Shown: positions 1-9,531, counted from the first letter of the stretch. The stretch is DNA of 60,033 nucleotides from an uncultured Pelagibacteraceae bacterium (GCA_902615435.1 CACMOZ010000007.1:1-60033); one strand, 5' to 3'. Program-made: numbers and translations. Notes: a model not told the origin generated them from the sequence alone.

Positions 1-1200
1 GAGTTTTATTACCGCACCTTTAGGTGTAAAACAAAAAACATTCTCTTGGAACATCTGGAGTTTAGTAAATTCATAATAATGTTCTGGACTAGTGCCAGCT
101 TCAATTATTTCTACTAAATCTCTCAACCAATCATATTCTTTCCATGATAATTCTGAAAATTTTTCAGAAGATTTATATTTCCAATGAGATGCTATACCTC
201 TTTGAGCAAATTCATGCATGTCGTGAGTTCTAATCTGTATTTCAATTCTATTTTTTTTTGGGCCAATTACTGCTGTGTGTATTGATTTATAATTATTTAT
301 TTTTGGAGTTGAAATATAATCTTTAAATTTTCCAGGTATTGTCGGAAACCTGCTATGAAAAATACCTAAAGTTTTATAGCAATCTTCAATGTTGTTCACA
401 ATTACCCTAAAACCAATTATGTCTGTGAGTTGTTCTAAAGAGATTTTTTTATTTTGAATTTTACGCCAAATTGAAAACGGAGTTTTTTCTCGTCCTGTAA
501 TAGTAGCTGTGATACCATTATTTTTTAATATCTCAATCAACTCATGAGATATAGCCTTAAAGGTATCATCGGTATTATTTTTTATAAAATCTAATCTTTC
601 TAAAATTAAATCTCTTGCAGGTTTATTTAAAACTGAAAAAGATAAATCTTCTAGTTCATCTCTTATTCGGTTCATTCCCATTCTATCAGCTAGAGGTGCG
701 TATATTTCCATAGTTTCTTTTGCTTTCCTAATTATTTTCTCTTTATCCTTCATAAACTGAATTGTTCTCATGTTGTGCAATCTGTCAGCTAATTTAACTA
801 ATAAAACTCGAATGTCTTTAGAAGTTGCTAGAATTAGTTTCCTAAAATTTTCAGCTTTTGAGTCACTAGAAGCTTTATCCTCTAAAGCTGAAATTTTAGT
901 CACACCTTCAACTAAATTTGCAACTTCTTCTCCAAACTCTTTTTTGACTGTTTCGTAAGTAACATTAGTATCTTCTATTGTGTCATGTAATAACCCAGTA
1001 GTTATAGTTGCGCTGTCTAATTTTAGATCCGTTAAAATTTTAGCAACTGCTACTGGATGGATTATATATGGGACTCCTTCATCTCTCTTTTGATTTTGGT
1101 GAGCTTCAAGAGCAAAATTATAAGCTTTATTTAAAGAATCAGAATTTAAAAACCTGTTATAAGATTTTATTTGATCAATTAACTCGTTATTATTAATCAT
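1..1200 (-). CDS. rsh: RelA/SpoT homologue (p)ppGpp synthetase/hydrolase, 3' part missing at window edge
   Basis: Makes and degrades the alarmone (p)ppGpp, the stringent-response signal. I translated 400 residues from the ATG at 1200; the C-terminus lies beyond base 1. The N-terminal hydrolase domain keeps the metal-binding set H34, H48 and HDTIED at 72-77, so hydrolysis should work. The synthetase domain follows, with GREKTPFSIWRKI, KFKDY (the K/R-x-K-D signature of bifunctional SpoT/Rel rather than the E-x-D-D of RelA), YKSIHT and EIQIRT. A TGS domain starts at FTPKGAVI near the cut. The start overlaps the folK stop as ATGA, so it is last in a dapA-smpB-folK-rsh operon. Bifunctionality is inferred from the motifs. 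Confidence 0.95.
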   Translation of the reverse strand, partial: MINNNELIDQIKSYNRFLNSDSLNKAYNFALEAHQNQKRDEGVPYIIHPVAVAKILTDLKLDSATITTGLLHDTIEDTNVTYETVKKEFGEEVANLVEGVTKISALEDKASSDSKAENFRKLILATSKDIRVLLVKLADRLHNMRTIQFMKDKEKIIRKAKETMEIYAPLADRMGMNRIRDELEDLSFSVLNKPARDLILERLDFIKNNTDDTFKAISHELIEILKNNGITATITGREKTPFSIWRKIQNKKISLEQLTDIIGFRVIVNNIEDCYKTLGIFHSRFPTIPGKFKDYISTPKINNYKSIHTAVIGPKKNRIEIQIRTHDMHEFAQRGIASHWKYKSSEKFSELSWKEYDWLRDLVEIIEAGTSPEHYYEFTKLQMFQENVFCFTPKGAVIKL

Positions 1201-1712
1201 GTTTGTATATTAACATTTTTCTGCAATCTTGTAATCTCTATCCTAGATTTTTGACTGAGACTATTTATCAAAAATTGAGCCTTTTTCTTTATTATTGGAT
1301 GAGACCAATTAGGATCTATTTGTGAAATAGGGAATAAAACAAAGTTTCTTAGGTGACATTTAGGATGGGGTAAAATTAAATCATTAGTTACTTTAATCTC
1401 ACCATTAAAATCTATTATATCTATATCTATTATCCTAGGATCATTTTTTTTTGTTCTAACTCTACCTAATTTTTTTTCAATTAATTTTATTTGTTTTAAT
1501 AAGTCTAGATATTCATTTTTAAAATCAATTGTTAATCCGATGTTAATAAACTTTGGAAAATTTCGATTTGGATAAGATGGTGTTTCATAAAAATTTGAAA
1601 CTTTTTTAATCTTGACTCTTGACTCAACTAAAAGATTCAAGGCAATCAATATATTATCGAATTTTGTACCATATTTTGAATCTAAGTTAGATCCAATATT
1701 TAGATGTATCAT
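1197..1712 (-). CDS. folK: 2-amino-4-hydroxy-6-hydroxymethyldihydropteridine pyrophosphokinase (HPPK)
   Basis: Transfers pyrophosphate from ATP to 6-hydroxymethyl-dihydropterin in folate synthesis. The 171-residue protein is a normal length for a single-domain HPPK. It shows the N-terminal GSN turn (7-9), the ETPSY/NFPKFIN substrate strand (43-57), the Mg-binding PRIIDIDII block (92-100, canonical PRxIDLDIL) and LPHP (114-117). It overlaps smpB upstream (1709-1712) and rsh downstream (ATGA at 1197-1200), so translational coupling is likely. No other folate gene is adjacent. Confidence 0.95.
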   Translation of the reverse strand: MIHLNIGSNLDSKYGTKFDNILIALNLLVESRVKIKKVSNFYETPSYPNRNFPKFINIGLTIDFKNEYLDLLKQIKLIEKKLGRVRTKKNDPRIIDIDIIDFNGEIKVTNDLILPHPKCHLRNFVLFPISQIDPNWSHPIIKKKAQFLINSLSQKSRIEITRLQKNVNIQT

Positions 1713-2182
1713 TTGTTATTTTTACTAAGTAATCTTGCTTTTTCTCTATTCCAATCTCTTGTTTTTTTAACTTGCCTTTTATCATATAATTTTTTTCCTT
1801 TAGCTACCGCTATCTCAACTTTTACTTTTCCTTTTAAAAAATATAACTTAGTCGGTATTAAAGTTAATCCTTCTTGGTTAATTCTTCCAATTAGTTTATT
1901 AATTTCTTTCTTATTTAATAAAAGTTTTCTATCTCCTTTGGGATCATGGTTGTTGTAAGACGATTGTCTATATAAAGGTATATGTGAATTAATTAAATAT
2001 AGTTCCCCATTATTATCAACAGCGTAGGAGTCTGCTATACTTCCCTTTCCATCTCTCAATGATTTTACTTCTGAACCCTTTAACACTATTCCAGCTTCTA
2101 ATAATTCGATAAAAAAATAATTAAAACTTGCTTTTCTATTTAAACAAATAATTTTTTGACCAGGGACTATTTTTTGTTTCAT
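1709..2182 (-). CDS. smpB: SsrA-binding protein SmpB
   Basis: Binds tmRNA and delivers it to stalled ribosomes for trans-translation. The 157 residues match the family length. Typical blocks are [20 protein letters not shown], the [12 protein letters not shown] loop, the LLLNKKEI segment and the basic C-terminal tail [10 protein letters not shown], which enters the mRNA channel. The start is the ATG sharing its A with the dapA stop (TAATG at 2180-2184), and its 3' end overlaps folK by 4 nt. The tmRNA gene itself is not in this window. Confidence 0.97.
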   Translation of the reverse strand: MKQKIVPGQKIICLNRKASFNYFFIELLEAGIVLKGSEVKSLRDGKGSIADSYAVDNNGELYLINSHIPLYRQSSYNNHDPKGDRKLLLNKKEINKLIGRINQEGLTLIPTKLYFLKGKVKVEIAVAKGKKLYDKRQVKKTRDWNREKARLLSKNNK

Positions 2183-3051
2183 TAAAGTAACTTGGCTACT
2201 TTAAGCGCTTCAGAAACTTTTTTCTTAGTTTCTTCTCTTATTTCAACTAATGGCAATCTTACTGTAGGTTTACACATCCCTAGTAATGAGGCGGCATATT
2301 TAACTGGCGACGGATTGCTTTCAATAAAAAGTGATGAATGAAGTGGTTGAAGTAATTTGTCTAACTCAGAGGCCTTGCTAATATTTTGAACACATGCATT
2401 CTGAAAATCAGAAGAAAGCTTTGCTGCAACATTTGCTGTAACTCCTATTGCTCCTACTCCGCCACGTTTGTTAAATTCAAAAGCATTATCATCATTTCCA
2501 GTAAGTTGAATAAATTCTTTTCCCATTGCTTTTAGTTGTTGATCCACTCTGTTAAGATCTCCAGTAGCATCCTTAACGCCTTTAATGTTTTTTAACTCGT
2601 AAAGTTTTGCCATCGTATCTACACTCATATCGATGACCGACCTAGAAGGAATATTATAAATAATGATTGGAACTCCAACACTATCATTTATTTTTTTATA
2701 GTGCTGGTACAAACCTTCTTGAGTTGGTTTATTGTAATAAGGTGTAACAACGAGCAGAGCATCAGATCCTGCTTTTTCTGCAAACTTGGATAGCTCAATA
2801 GCTTCATCTGTAGAGTTTGATCCTGTCCCTGCTATTACGGGAATTTTCCCATTGCATTCTTTTACGGCTATTTCTATTATTTTTTTGTGCTCGTTATGAG
2901 ATAATGTTGGTGACTCGCCAGTGGTTCCTCCTGGGACGACTCCATTGGTGCCGTTTTCTAAATGGTAATTAATAAGTTTAACATAACCATCCTCACTGAG
3001 GTTTTCACCATCAAAAGGGGTAATTAAAGCTACAATTGATCCTTTAAGCAT
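2182..3051 (-). CDS. dapA: 4-hydroxy-tetrahydrodipicolinate synthase
   Basis: Condenses pyruvate with aspartate semialdehyde, the first committed step to diaminopimelate and lysine. It is a 289-residue TIM barrel. GTTGES at 42-47, the active-site tyrosine in IIYNIPSR (Y132) and the Schiff-base lysine K160 in GVKDATGDL are all present, so it should be active. First gene of the dapA-smpB-folK-rsh run. Its start codon is only 31 bp from the divergent lytic transglycosylase, so the promoters of the two genes must overlap the opposite coding regions. Confidence 0.97.
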   Translation of the reverse strand: MLKGSIVALITPFDGENLSEDGYVKLINYHLENGTNGVVPGGTTGESPTLSHNEHKKIIEIAVKECNGKIPVIAGTGSNSTDEAIELSKFAEKAGSDALLVVTPYYNKPTQEGLYQHYKKINDSVGVPIIIYNIPSRSVIDMSVDTMAKLYELKNIKGVKDATGDLNRVDQQLKAMGKEFIQLTGNDDNAFEFNKRGGVGAIGVTANVAAKLSSDFQNACVQNISKASELDKLLQPLHSSLFIESNPSPVKYAASLLGMCKPTVRLPLVEIREETKKKVSEALKVAKLL

Positions 3052-3082
3052 AAAACAAAATAAGATAAATAAGTCTTAACTT

Positions 3083-5350
3083 ATGACCAATAAATTAATT
3101 AGTCTAGTAATAATAATATTTTTTTTATTCATAGGTCGTAGTTATTCAGACGGACAATTCCTTTTTCCTAAAGAAAAACCATCAATATTTAAAAAAGTTA
3201 ATAAAGACCCAGGAAAGAGTTTTTCAAATAATTTGCCTCAAAAAAAGCCTTTAGCCAATCAAGAAAAAGAGCAAAAAAAAGATGTCAGTCAAAGACAGAA
3301 AGTAGTTATTGAGAATAAAAAAATTGATCTTAAAGAAAAAAAAGAAGTTAAAAAAGTTGAAGCAATTAAAAGGAAAAGCTCATTTATCTTTCCACAAAAA
3401 AAACCATCAATTTATAAATCTAAAACTGAAACAGCTGAAAAATCATCAATTTTAAATCAAAAAGATTTTGATAGAGCAAAGGAAACCATTCAGTTCATTA
3501 AAGACAAAAAGTGGAATAGTGCACTAAAAAGTTCAGCAAAAGTAAAGGATAGAGAATTTAGAAATCTAATTACTTGGATGCATCTTAAAACAACTAGAAA
3601 TGGTGCTTCATTTGCTGAATATAAAAAATTTATTGAACAAAATGAAGATTACCCGAGAATTAACAGGATAAGATATTTAGCTGAAGAAAAAATTTATTTA
3701 CGGAATAATTCTCCGACTTCTGTAGTAAATTGGTTTGAAAAATATCCTCCGCTTGGTGGATTAGGAAAAATAAAATTAGCTGAAGCTTATCTTGAGCAAG
3801 GTAAAACTGAAAAAGTAAAAGAATTAATAAAAGAAGGTTGGATTACAGCTACTATAAGAAAAAATGATTTAGGATATTATAGAGCAAAATTTAAAAAATT
3901 TATTGACTCTGACGATCATGTTAAAAGAGCAGATTATTTAGCATGGGAAAGAAAATATTGGGACCTTAAGAGAATGTTAAAATATTTGCCAAAAGATCAA
4001 AGAGCTCTTTATAATGCTAGACAAATATTAATGAGTAATTCTTACGGTGTTGATAATGCTATTTCTAAAGTACCACAATATTTAAAAGAAGATCCGGGTT
4101 TAGAATTTGATAGACTACGATGGAGAAATCGAAGGGGAAGATTAGATGGATCATTAGAAATTTTATACCGAAACTCATTAAAAACAGAAAACCAAATGGT
4201 CCGGCCAGATAAATGGTGGGATCAGAGAGAAAGTGTAGTGAGAAGCCTTATTTACAAAAAAAGATATAAAACTGCATATAAAATTTCAAGTGAGCATGCA
4301 TTATCTGCGGGTCCCTCTTTTGCTGAAGCCGAATGGTTATCCGGATGGATAGCTTTAACGTTTTTAAATTCACCTGAATATGCGATTAATCATTTTCAAA
4401 ATTTTTATAATAATGTTGGTTATCCGATTAGTTTAGCTAGGGGGGCTTATTGGTTAGGTGCCTCATATGAATTACTTAATGAAACAGAATTATCAAATCA
4501 ATTCTATACTGAAGCATCTAGATTTCCAATGACATATTATGGTCAGCTCGCATTTAATAAAATTAATCCTGGCGGAAATTTTGAGCTTAAAGACCAAAGT
4601 TTTTTTGATAAAGATTATGAAAAAGAATTTAAAAAAAATAAATTAATTAGGCATTTAATTTTATTGAAAGAACTCAATGCTACACAATTAGGAAAAGATA
4701 TTTTTAAGCATTTAGCTGATTTAAATATTGATAAGGGAAGCGAAGTTTTGGCAGCTGATTTAGCTACTAGTTTAGAAAGATATGATTTCGCTATACAAAT
4801 TTCAAAAAAAGCATCCTATGAAAAAAGATTTTATAATAAATATAACTACCCAATTATTGCTACACCAAAAGTGATAAATAATAAAACTATGCCTAACCCA
4901 GAAGTTATTTTAGCTATCATTAGACAGGAGAGTGAATTTGATAAAAGTGCTAATAGTTGGGCTGGTGCAAGAGGAATGATGCAGCTAATGAAATACACAG
5001 CTAAGATTGTAGCTAAGCAAGCAAAACTTCCATACAGCATAAGTGGTTTAACACGTGACCCTGAGTACAATATTAAATTAGGTTCATATTATTTTAATTC
5101 TTTGATCGAAGATTATAATGGTGTTTATCCATTTGCTATTGCAGCGTACAATGCAGGACCCAATAGAGTTAAAACATGGAGAAGAGTTAATGGAGATCCA
5201 TCAAAGGGACAACTTTCCTATATTAACTGGATTGAGCAGATTAGATTTGAAGAAACAAGAAATTACGTACAAAGAGTTTTAGAAAATATTAATGTCTACA
5301 AATATATTCTGAGTAAAGAACCGGTGAAAATCGAAAGTTACTTTAATTAA
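3083..5350 (+). CDS. slt: Soluble lytic murein transglycosylase (Slt70 type)
   Basis: Cleaves peptidoglycan glycan strands with 1,6-anhydro-muramic acid formation in the periplasm. The 755-residue protein begins with a signal peptide (residues 1-22, hydrophobic core LVIIIFFLFI). A Lys/Pro-rich low-complexity linker follows to about 115 with two copies of an F-x-FPxKKPSI-like motif. A long alpha-superhelical region with superhelix repeats occupies about 130-590, then the C-terminal SLT domain. The catalytic glutamate is E616 in RQESEF, followed by GARGMMQLM and AAYNAGP. The proline/lysine linker is longer than in enterobacterial Slt. Ends 6 nt before the convergent tRNA-Ser. Confidence 0.93.
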   Translation: MTNKLISLVIIIFFLFIGRSYSDGQFLFPKEKPSIFKKVNKDPGKSFSNNLPQKKPLANQEKEQKKDVSQRQKVVIENKKIDLKEKKEVKKVEAIKRKSSFIFPQKKPSIYKSKTETAEKSSILNQKDFDRAKETIQFIKDKKWNSALKSSAKVKDREFRNLITWMHLKTTRNGASFAEYKKFIEQNEDYPRINRIRYLAEEKIYLRNNSPTSVVNWFEKYPPLGGLGKIKLAEAYLEQGKTEKVKELIKEGWITATIRKNDLGYYRAKFKKFIDSDDHVKRADYLAWERKYWDLKRMLKYLPKDQRALYNARQILMSNSYGVDNAISKVPQYLKEDPGLEFDRLRWRNRRGRLDGSLEILYRNSLKTENQMVRPDKWWDQRESVVRSLIYKKRYKTAYKISSEHALSAGPSFAEAEWLSGWIALTFLNSPEYAINHFQNFYNNVGYPISLARGAYWLGASYELLNETELSNQFYTEASRFPMTYYGQLAFNKINPGGNFELKDQSFFDKDYEKEFKKNKLIRHLILLKELNATQLGKDIFKHLADLNIDKGSEVLAADLATSLERYDFAIQISKKASYEKRFYNKYNYPIIATPKVINNKTMPNPEVILAIIRQESEFDKSANSWAGARGMMQLMKYTAKIVAKQAKLPYSISGLTRDPEYNIKLGSYYFNSLIEDYNGVYPFAIAAYNAGPNRVKTWRRVNGDPSKGQLSYINWIEQIRFEETRNYVQRVLENINVYKYILSKEPVKIESYFN

Positions 5351-5356
5351 CTTTTG

Positions 5357-5448
5357 TGGCGGAAGAGGAGAGATTCGAACTCTCGGTACGATGTTACTCG
5401 TACGGTTAGTTAGCAACCAACTGGTTTAAACCGCTCACCCACTCTTCC
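5357..5448 (-). tRNA. tRNA-Ser (GCT)
   Basis: Class II tRNA of 92 nt with a 7-bp acceptor (GGAAGAG/CTCTTCC), anticodon GCT (bases 5412-5414, loop TTGCTAA), long variable arm and TTCGAAT T-loop. The discriminator is G and the CCA end is encoded (5357-5359). It reads AGC/AGU codons. It is convergent with slt and 6 nt from it, with no room for a separate terminator. Confidence 0.97.
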
Positions 5449-5487
5449 TTGGCTTAGCTAATTTAGTTCTAATTATTAATTAATTAC

Positions 5488-5515
5488 CTTATAAATCAAT
5501 CAAAAAAATGGTCAA
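5488..5515 (-). promoter_or_regulatory. Candidate promoter for tRNA-Ser
   Basis: On the minus strand there is TTGACC (5510-5515) and TATAAG/TTATAA (5488-5494) with a 15-16 bp spacer, about 40 nt upstream of the tRNA. The -35 box touches the start codon of the divergent rarD-like gene. Read by eye against the sigma-70 consensus; not tested. Confidence 0.45.
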
Positions 5516-6388
5516 ATGAAGAAAAATATATTTAAAGGAATTTTTTTCACAGTAGGAGCTTCTCTTTGGTGGGGTATAATTGGTGTTGTTTACTTTAAAT
5601 TTGTCTCATACGCGTCCCCTTTAGAATTAACTATTCACAGAACAATTTGGACAGCATTATTGTTAGTTATTACTACGTCCTATTATACAAAATGGAGCGA
5701 GTTTAAAAAAATAATAAAATATAAAATAAATATTTTCATCTTATTTATAACAGGTTTACTTGTTTCGATAAATTGGTTTACGTGGCTTTATGCAGTAAGC
5801 ACAAATAATCTCCTAGACTCGGCTCTCGGATATTATATTTTTCCAATCTTAAGTGTATTTCTTGGAATAATTTTTTTAAAGGAAAAGTATAATCGAAATA
5901 AAATTATTTCAGTCATTTTAGTTATAATAGCATTAATTTATTTTCTCATAAAACTTGGTGAGGTCCCTTGGATTGGAATTACAGTAGCTCTGACATTTAG
6001 TTTGTATGGGTTAATTAGAAAGAAAGTAAAAGTTTCTTCAGATATTGGTTTGCTTGTAGAAACGTTATTACTAACACCTATTGCAATTCTTCTTTTTATT
6101 TTTCTAACCAATAATAATTTAAATATTTTTTCTATTAATGAACCATTACTTTCCTTTTATCTATTTTGGGCAGGTTTAATGACTTTGATACCTCTTTTTT
6201 GGTACACAAAGGGATTTGAATTAATAGGTATCGGACCAGCAAGTATGATATTTTTTTTAACACCAACTGCACAATTTTTCTTGGGATTATATTATTTTAA
6301 TGAACCTTTAATTGTTGATGAGTTAATAGCGTTCGTATTTATTTGGTTAGCTGTAATAATTTATTTAAATGAGCTTCGTAAAGAATAA
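5516..6388 (+). CDS. rarD: RarD-like EamA/DMT-family permease
   Basis: Integral membrane protein of the drug/metabolite transporter superfamily with about ten predicted helices over 290 residues, made of two EamA halves. The N-terminal pattern ASLWWGIIGVVYFKF, the INWFTWLYAV segment (canonical RarD NWxxyIwAV) and GYYIFPILSVFLG identify the RarD branch rather than generic EamA. The natural substrate of RarD proteins is not settled, so no cargo is assigned. Its 3' end overlaps the convergent thiV by 28 bp. Upstream, it faces the tRNA-Ser promoter. Confidence 0.85.
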   Translation: MKKNIFKGIFFTVGASLWWGIIGVVYFKFVSYASPLELTIHRTIWTALLLVITTSYYTKWSEFKKIIKYKINIFILFITGLLVSINWFTWLYAVSTNNLLDSALGYYIFPILSVFLGIIFLKEKYNRNKIISVILVIIALIYFLIKLGEVPWIGITVALTFSLYGLIRKKVKVSSDIGLLVETLLLTPIAILLFIFLTNNNLNIFSINEPLLSFYLFWAGLMTLIPLFWYTKGFELIGIGPASMIFFLTPTAQFFLGLYYFNEPLIVDELIAFVFIWLAVIIYLNELRKE

Positions 6389-7809
6389 AATATTATACAA
6401 AAAATTTGAGTGATTATTGCTATTCCAAAAGAAATAAAAAGTAAATTAGTGGTAATAACTGAACTAAAAAATTCTAAAGGTAATAAATTTCCTACTAATA
6501 TACTTGAACTAAAATCCATGCTTGGAAAAAATAATATTCCTAAAATTAACGCACTTAAAATTGATAAATATGACAATTTAGAATTAATTTTCTTATTAAA
6601 AAAACCATAAAAAATTGTAACTACTGCAGCGCAACAAAACAAGTCTGCTAATAAAAATAAATATAAAATGCTAAATCCCTTTGATGCTACAACAAAAACT
6701 AAAATACATATAAGTAAAATTATATAATTTGTTTTATTCTTTAAAGAACTACTAAAAATTGATTTGCTAATCTGATTGCCATTTACGATAAGAATACTTG
6801 ATATAGCGTTTATTAAAGTATCTATCGTACTTAATGTTAAAGCCAAGGCTAAAATTAAAATTGATACAATTAATAAATTATTATTTGATAGTATTAAATC
6901 AAAAAAAGCTAAATCTGGCATTACTTTTGAATTCAAAGAAAAAGAAATAAGTCCTGTGTACCCCATCCATAAAACTATCAAGAATGTTATTAATGATGAA
7001 TAAATTAAACTTTTCTTTAATATTAAATTGTTTTTAGCAGCAAATACTCTTTGCCAGTTTCCTTGATGAAATAAATTTGTTGCAGCCACAGCTATAAAAA
7101 AAGTTAGCCCAGCTGTATAATTAGGTAAATATTTGCTATTTATAAGATTTGGTGAATTTTCTTTGATTAGTTTAAAACTATTTATTTCTAAGTTTCCAAG
7201 AATTAAAATCACAGAAACAAATATCAGAACTGCTATTATCAGGAATTGATACTTGTCAGTTATTATTGAAAGCTTGAACCCTCCTCTTAAAATATATAGT
7301 AAACATATTATTAAGGTTATTCCTGCTGTAATCCATAATGGAGTTTTAGAGATAAAGTTTAACAGAAAGGCGATTGCGGTAACTTCAGCTATCAAAAAAA
7401 TAACTAAATAAAACAATATTAAAAATAAGCTTAATTTAAGTATTCCCATTCCAAACCGTTTTTTTATAAATTCTGTTAAGGAAAGACCTCTTGGAAACTC
7501 TTTTCTAATTTTAGGTCCAAAATTATATAATAATAGCATAGGAGTCGCCGTTCCTAATGCATATCCTACTACTGCTCCAAAACCTCCCCATGTAGCAGCT
7601 GAGGCTGGACCAAATAGTATCCATGCTCCTAAAGCGGATGCGGCTAAACTTGTTGTTAGCGAAAATGTATTCTCGTCTCTATCTCCAATTATATATTTTC
7701 TGTTATCGATAGTTTTTTTTGAGTTTAAATACCCTAGTCCGATAAAAAAAAGGCCAACTATAATAATTACTGTTAATGATGGTTGTATTGATAAATATGT
7801 TGTTTCCAT
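6361..7809 (-). CDS. thiV: Sodium:solute symporter family transporter, ThiV-type, TPP-riboswitch controlled
   Basis: A 482-residue SSS-family symporter with about 13 hydrophobic helices. Family marks are GGFKLSIITDKYQ (176-188), the polar HQGNWQRVFAAKN segment (248-260) and a large N-terminal conserved block SALGAWILFGPASAATWGGFG. The gene lies directly under a TPP riboswitch. In SAR11, a transporter in this setting (thiV) has been proposed to import the thiamin pyrimidine precursor HMP. The HMP assignment is therefore known-by-context and not visible in the protein itself. The only in-frame ATG at the N-terminus is 7807-7809, immediately after the riboswitch. The 3' end overlaps the convergent rarD-like gene. 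Confidence 0.85.
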   Translation of the reverse strand: METTYLSIQPSLTVIIIVGLFFIGLGYLNSKKTIDNRKYIIGDRDENTFSLTTSLAASALGAWILFGPASAATWGGFGAVVGYALGTATPMLLLYNFGPKIRKEFPRGLSLTEFIKKRFGMGILKLSLFLILFYLVIFLIAEVTAIAFLLNFISKTPLWITAGITLIICLLYILRGGFKLSIITDKYQFLIIAVLIFVSVILILGNLEINSFKLIKENSPNLINSKYLPNYTAGLTFFIAVAATNLFHQGNWQRVFAAKNNLILKKSLIYSSLITFLIVLWMGYTGLISFSLNSKVMPDLAFFDLILSNNNLLIVSILILALALTLSTIDTLINAISSILIVNGNQISKSIFSSSLKNKTNYIILLICILVFVVASKGFSILYLFLLADLFCCAAVVTIFYGFFNKKINSKLSYLSILSALILGILFFPSMDFSSSILVGNLLPLEFFSSVITTNLLFISFGIAIITQIFCIIFYSLRSSFK

Positions 7810-7810
7810 A

Positions 7811-7877
7811 GATCCCTTACTGAATTACCGGTCAGGTTCGTCGGGTTTAATCTCAGTCTTTTAGACACCCCGTACTC
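7811..7877 (-). ncRNA. TPP (thi-box) riboswitch
   Basis: The minus strand carries the conserved THI core in order: GGGGTGTC (7871-7864), a short P3 GTCTAAAAGAC, CTGAGA (7856-7851), ACCCG (7846-7842), ACCTGA (7837-7832), a P5-like hairpin, and AAGGGA (7818-7813). This is the complete aptamer core, with a minimal P3. I could not see a convincing P1 helix outside the core. It lies between umuC (which ends at 7881) and thiV. The aptamer ends 1-3 nt before the thiV ATG, so TPP binding most likely blocks ribosome access directly. Confidence 0.93.
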
Positions 7878-7880
7878 ACT

Positions 7881-9158
7881 TTATATACTTATCTTCGGTA
7901 GTGAGTCAAATGATGCGGTATCTATTTTTGATGAATGTTCTCTTCGCATTTTCCAGTCATTATCTATTCCTGCTTGAGCTATACTTATTGCATTACGCCC
8001 ATATTTCGCATTAGTAAAATCTATTGCTTTCATTAATGTTTTTGATTTGTTTTCCAAAATGGGTGCTAATAGGTTTAATTCTTTTTCTGATGAATTTTTT
8101 AATTTTGATAAAATAATTCCAGCCTTTTGATAGAAATATCCATATTTATAAATTTTGTTCAATCCATTTATAGCAGTTTTTACTAGCTCTAAGCTATTAT
8201 TAGTATCTACTGGTAGCTCGATTGTTATGGAGTTTGAGTAATATTTTCTGTTTTTATCGAAAGGACTTGTTCTAATAAATACTGTCACCGCTCTAGTGGT
8301 TTGTTTGTCTGTTCTAATTTTTTCAGCCGCATTCAAGCAATGCGTTGTTATAGACTCTTTTAGTTTATCTAAACTTTCAACTTTTTTTCCAAAAGATCTT
8401 GATACACAACAACTTTTTCTTTTCGTTTCCTCTGTTTCTAAATCAATACAAGGTATTCCTCTCAACTCCATTACTGTTTTAGCACCTAATACATTTGTAC
8501 TTTTTTTTACCCAGGTGTTAGATATGTTTTTTAATTTGTATGCATTATCTATTCCGTTTTTAATATATAGTTTTGATAGTTGTCGACCAACCCCCCATAC
8601 ATCTGAAATTTCAAAATTTTTTAAAGTTTCATCGATATTTTCTTTTAAAAATATTACACCAGCTTTTTTTTTTTTCGCCACATGATTTGCAACTTTGCTT
8701 AAAGTTTTAGTACATGAGATACCAACGCTTGTTGGAATTCCAGTCCACTTAAGAACTCTTTCTCTAATTTTTTTTCCATATTCTTCTGTCGTTTCATCTT
8801 TTATGTGTGATAAATCTATAAATGCTTCATCTATTGAATAAATTTCTATTTTATCCGAGAAACCTTTTAATACTCGCATTACTCTCCTAGATAGATCACC
8901 GTATAATGAATAGTTAGAAGAAAATATTTGAACATTGTTTTTTTTAACTAATTCTTTAACTTTAAAATATGGTTCTCCCATCTTAATTCCTAATACTTTG
9001 GCTTCTGTTGATCTTGATATTACACAGCCATCATTATTTGACAGTACAACAACGGGCACGTTTCTTATTTTCGGATTAAATAATCTTTCGCATGAAACGT
9101 AGAAAGAATTGCAATCAACAAGAGCAATTTTTTTCTTACTATTGTTTATGAATGACAT
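7881..9158 (-). CDS. umuC: DNA polymerase V catalytic subunit (Y family)
   Basis: Error-prone translesion polymerase, active when bound to processed UmuD'. Over 425 residues it has the Y-family catalytic carboxylates D15 ([10 protein letters not shown]), D110 and E111 ([10 protein letters not shown]). The steric-gate neighbourhood and the UmuC-type string [14 protein letters not shown] at 41-54 with MGEPYFK distinguish it from DinB. Little-finger and UmuC C-terminal domains follow. The start overlaps the umuD 3' end by 20 bp, the usual umuDC arrangement. No beta-clamp motif was verified at the C-terminus. Confidence 0.95.
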   Translation of the reverse strand: MSFINNSKKKIALVDCNSFYVSCERLFNPKIRNVPVVVLSNNDGCVISRSTEAKVLGIKMGEPYFKVKELVKKNNVQIFSSNYSLYGDLSRRVMRVLKGFSDKIEIYSIDEAFIDLSHIKDETTEEYGKKIRERVLKWTGIPTSVGISCTKTLSKVANHVAKKKKAGVIFLKENIDETLKNFEISDVWGVGRQLSKLYIKNGIDNAYKLKNISNTWVKKSTNVLGAKTVMELRGIPCIDLETEETKRKSCCVSRSFGKKVESLDKLKESITTHCLNAAEKIRTDKQTTRAVTVFIRTSPFDKNRKYYSNSITIELPVDTNNSLELVKTAINGLNKIYKYGYFYQKAGIILSKLKNSSEKELNLLAPILENKSKTLMKAIDFTNAKYGRNAISIAQAGIDNDWKMRREHSSKIDTASFDSLPKISI

Positions 9159-9531
9159 ATGTTACTACTCCCCAAATTATAATTTCTGGATTATCTGTTA
9201 AATTAATTCTATCTGATGTATTTTTAGACCCAGATGTCAGATAGTTAGTTTCTTTGCTCTTGATTAAAGTTTTTACTACAAGTTCTTCATTAACATTTGC
9301 TATTACCGTGGAAAAATTTTTTGGGTTTAAGCTTTTATCTACTATTAATAAATCTCCATCGTATATACCAACGTTGGTCATAGATTTTCCTTGGACTCTT
9401 ATAATAAAAGTGGCCGGTGCATTTGTTATTAAGTGTGAATTTAAATCTATATCATCTTCGATATAATCGGTGGCTGGTGAAGGAAAACCGGCTCCTACTT
9501 TATGCAAATAAAATGGTATTGTTAGCTTCAT
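9139..9531 (-). CDS. umuD: UmuD translesion polymerase regulatory subunit (LexA-like autoprotease)
   Basis: A 130-residue S24 peptidase that self-cleaves on RecA filaments to give UmuD'. The cleavage site is A14-G15 in VGAGFPSPA. The catalytic serine is S50 (GKSM) and the lysine K87 (VVKTL). The G15-S50-K87 spacing (35 and 37 residues) equals that of E. coli UmuD (G25, S60, K97), so only the N-terminal arm is shorter. There is no helix-turn-helix domain, which excludes LexA itself. The gene sits under a textbook alphaproteobacterial SOS box and overlaps umuC. Confidence 0.95.
   Translation of the reverse strand: MKLTIPFYLHKVGAGFPSPATDYIEDDIDLNSHLITNAPATFIIRVQGKSMTNVGIYDGDLLIVDKSLNPKNFSTVIANVNEELVVKTLIKSKETNYLTSGSKNTSDRINLTDNPEIIIWGVVTYVIHKQ

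Noticed and set aside
8296-8685. 129-codon open frame on the plus strand inside umuC
   Set aside because: Antisense to a clearly conserved gene, no recognisable domains, hydrophobic/Phe-rich composition expected from reversed AT-rich code.
9139-9531. Reading the UmuD gene as LexA
   Set aside because: S24 protease part only; no DNA-binding helix-turn-helix and an umuC partner follows.
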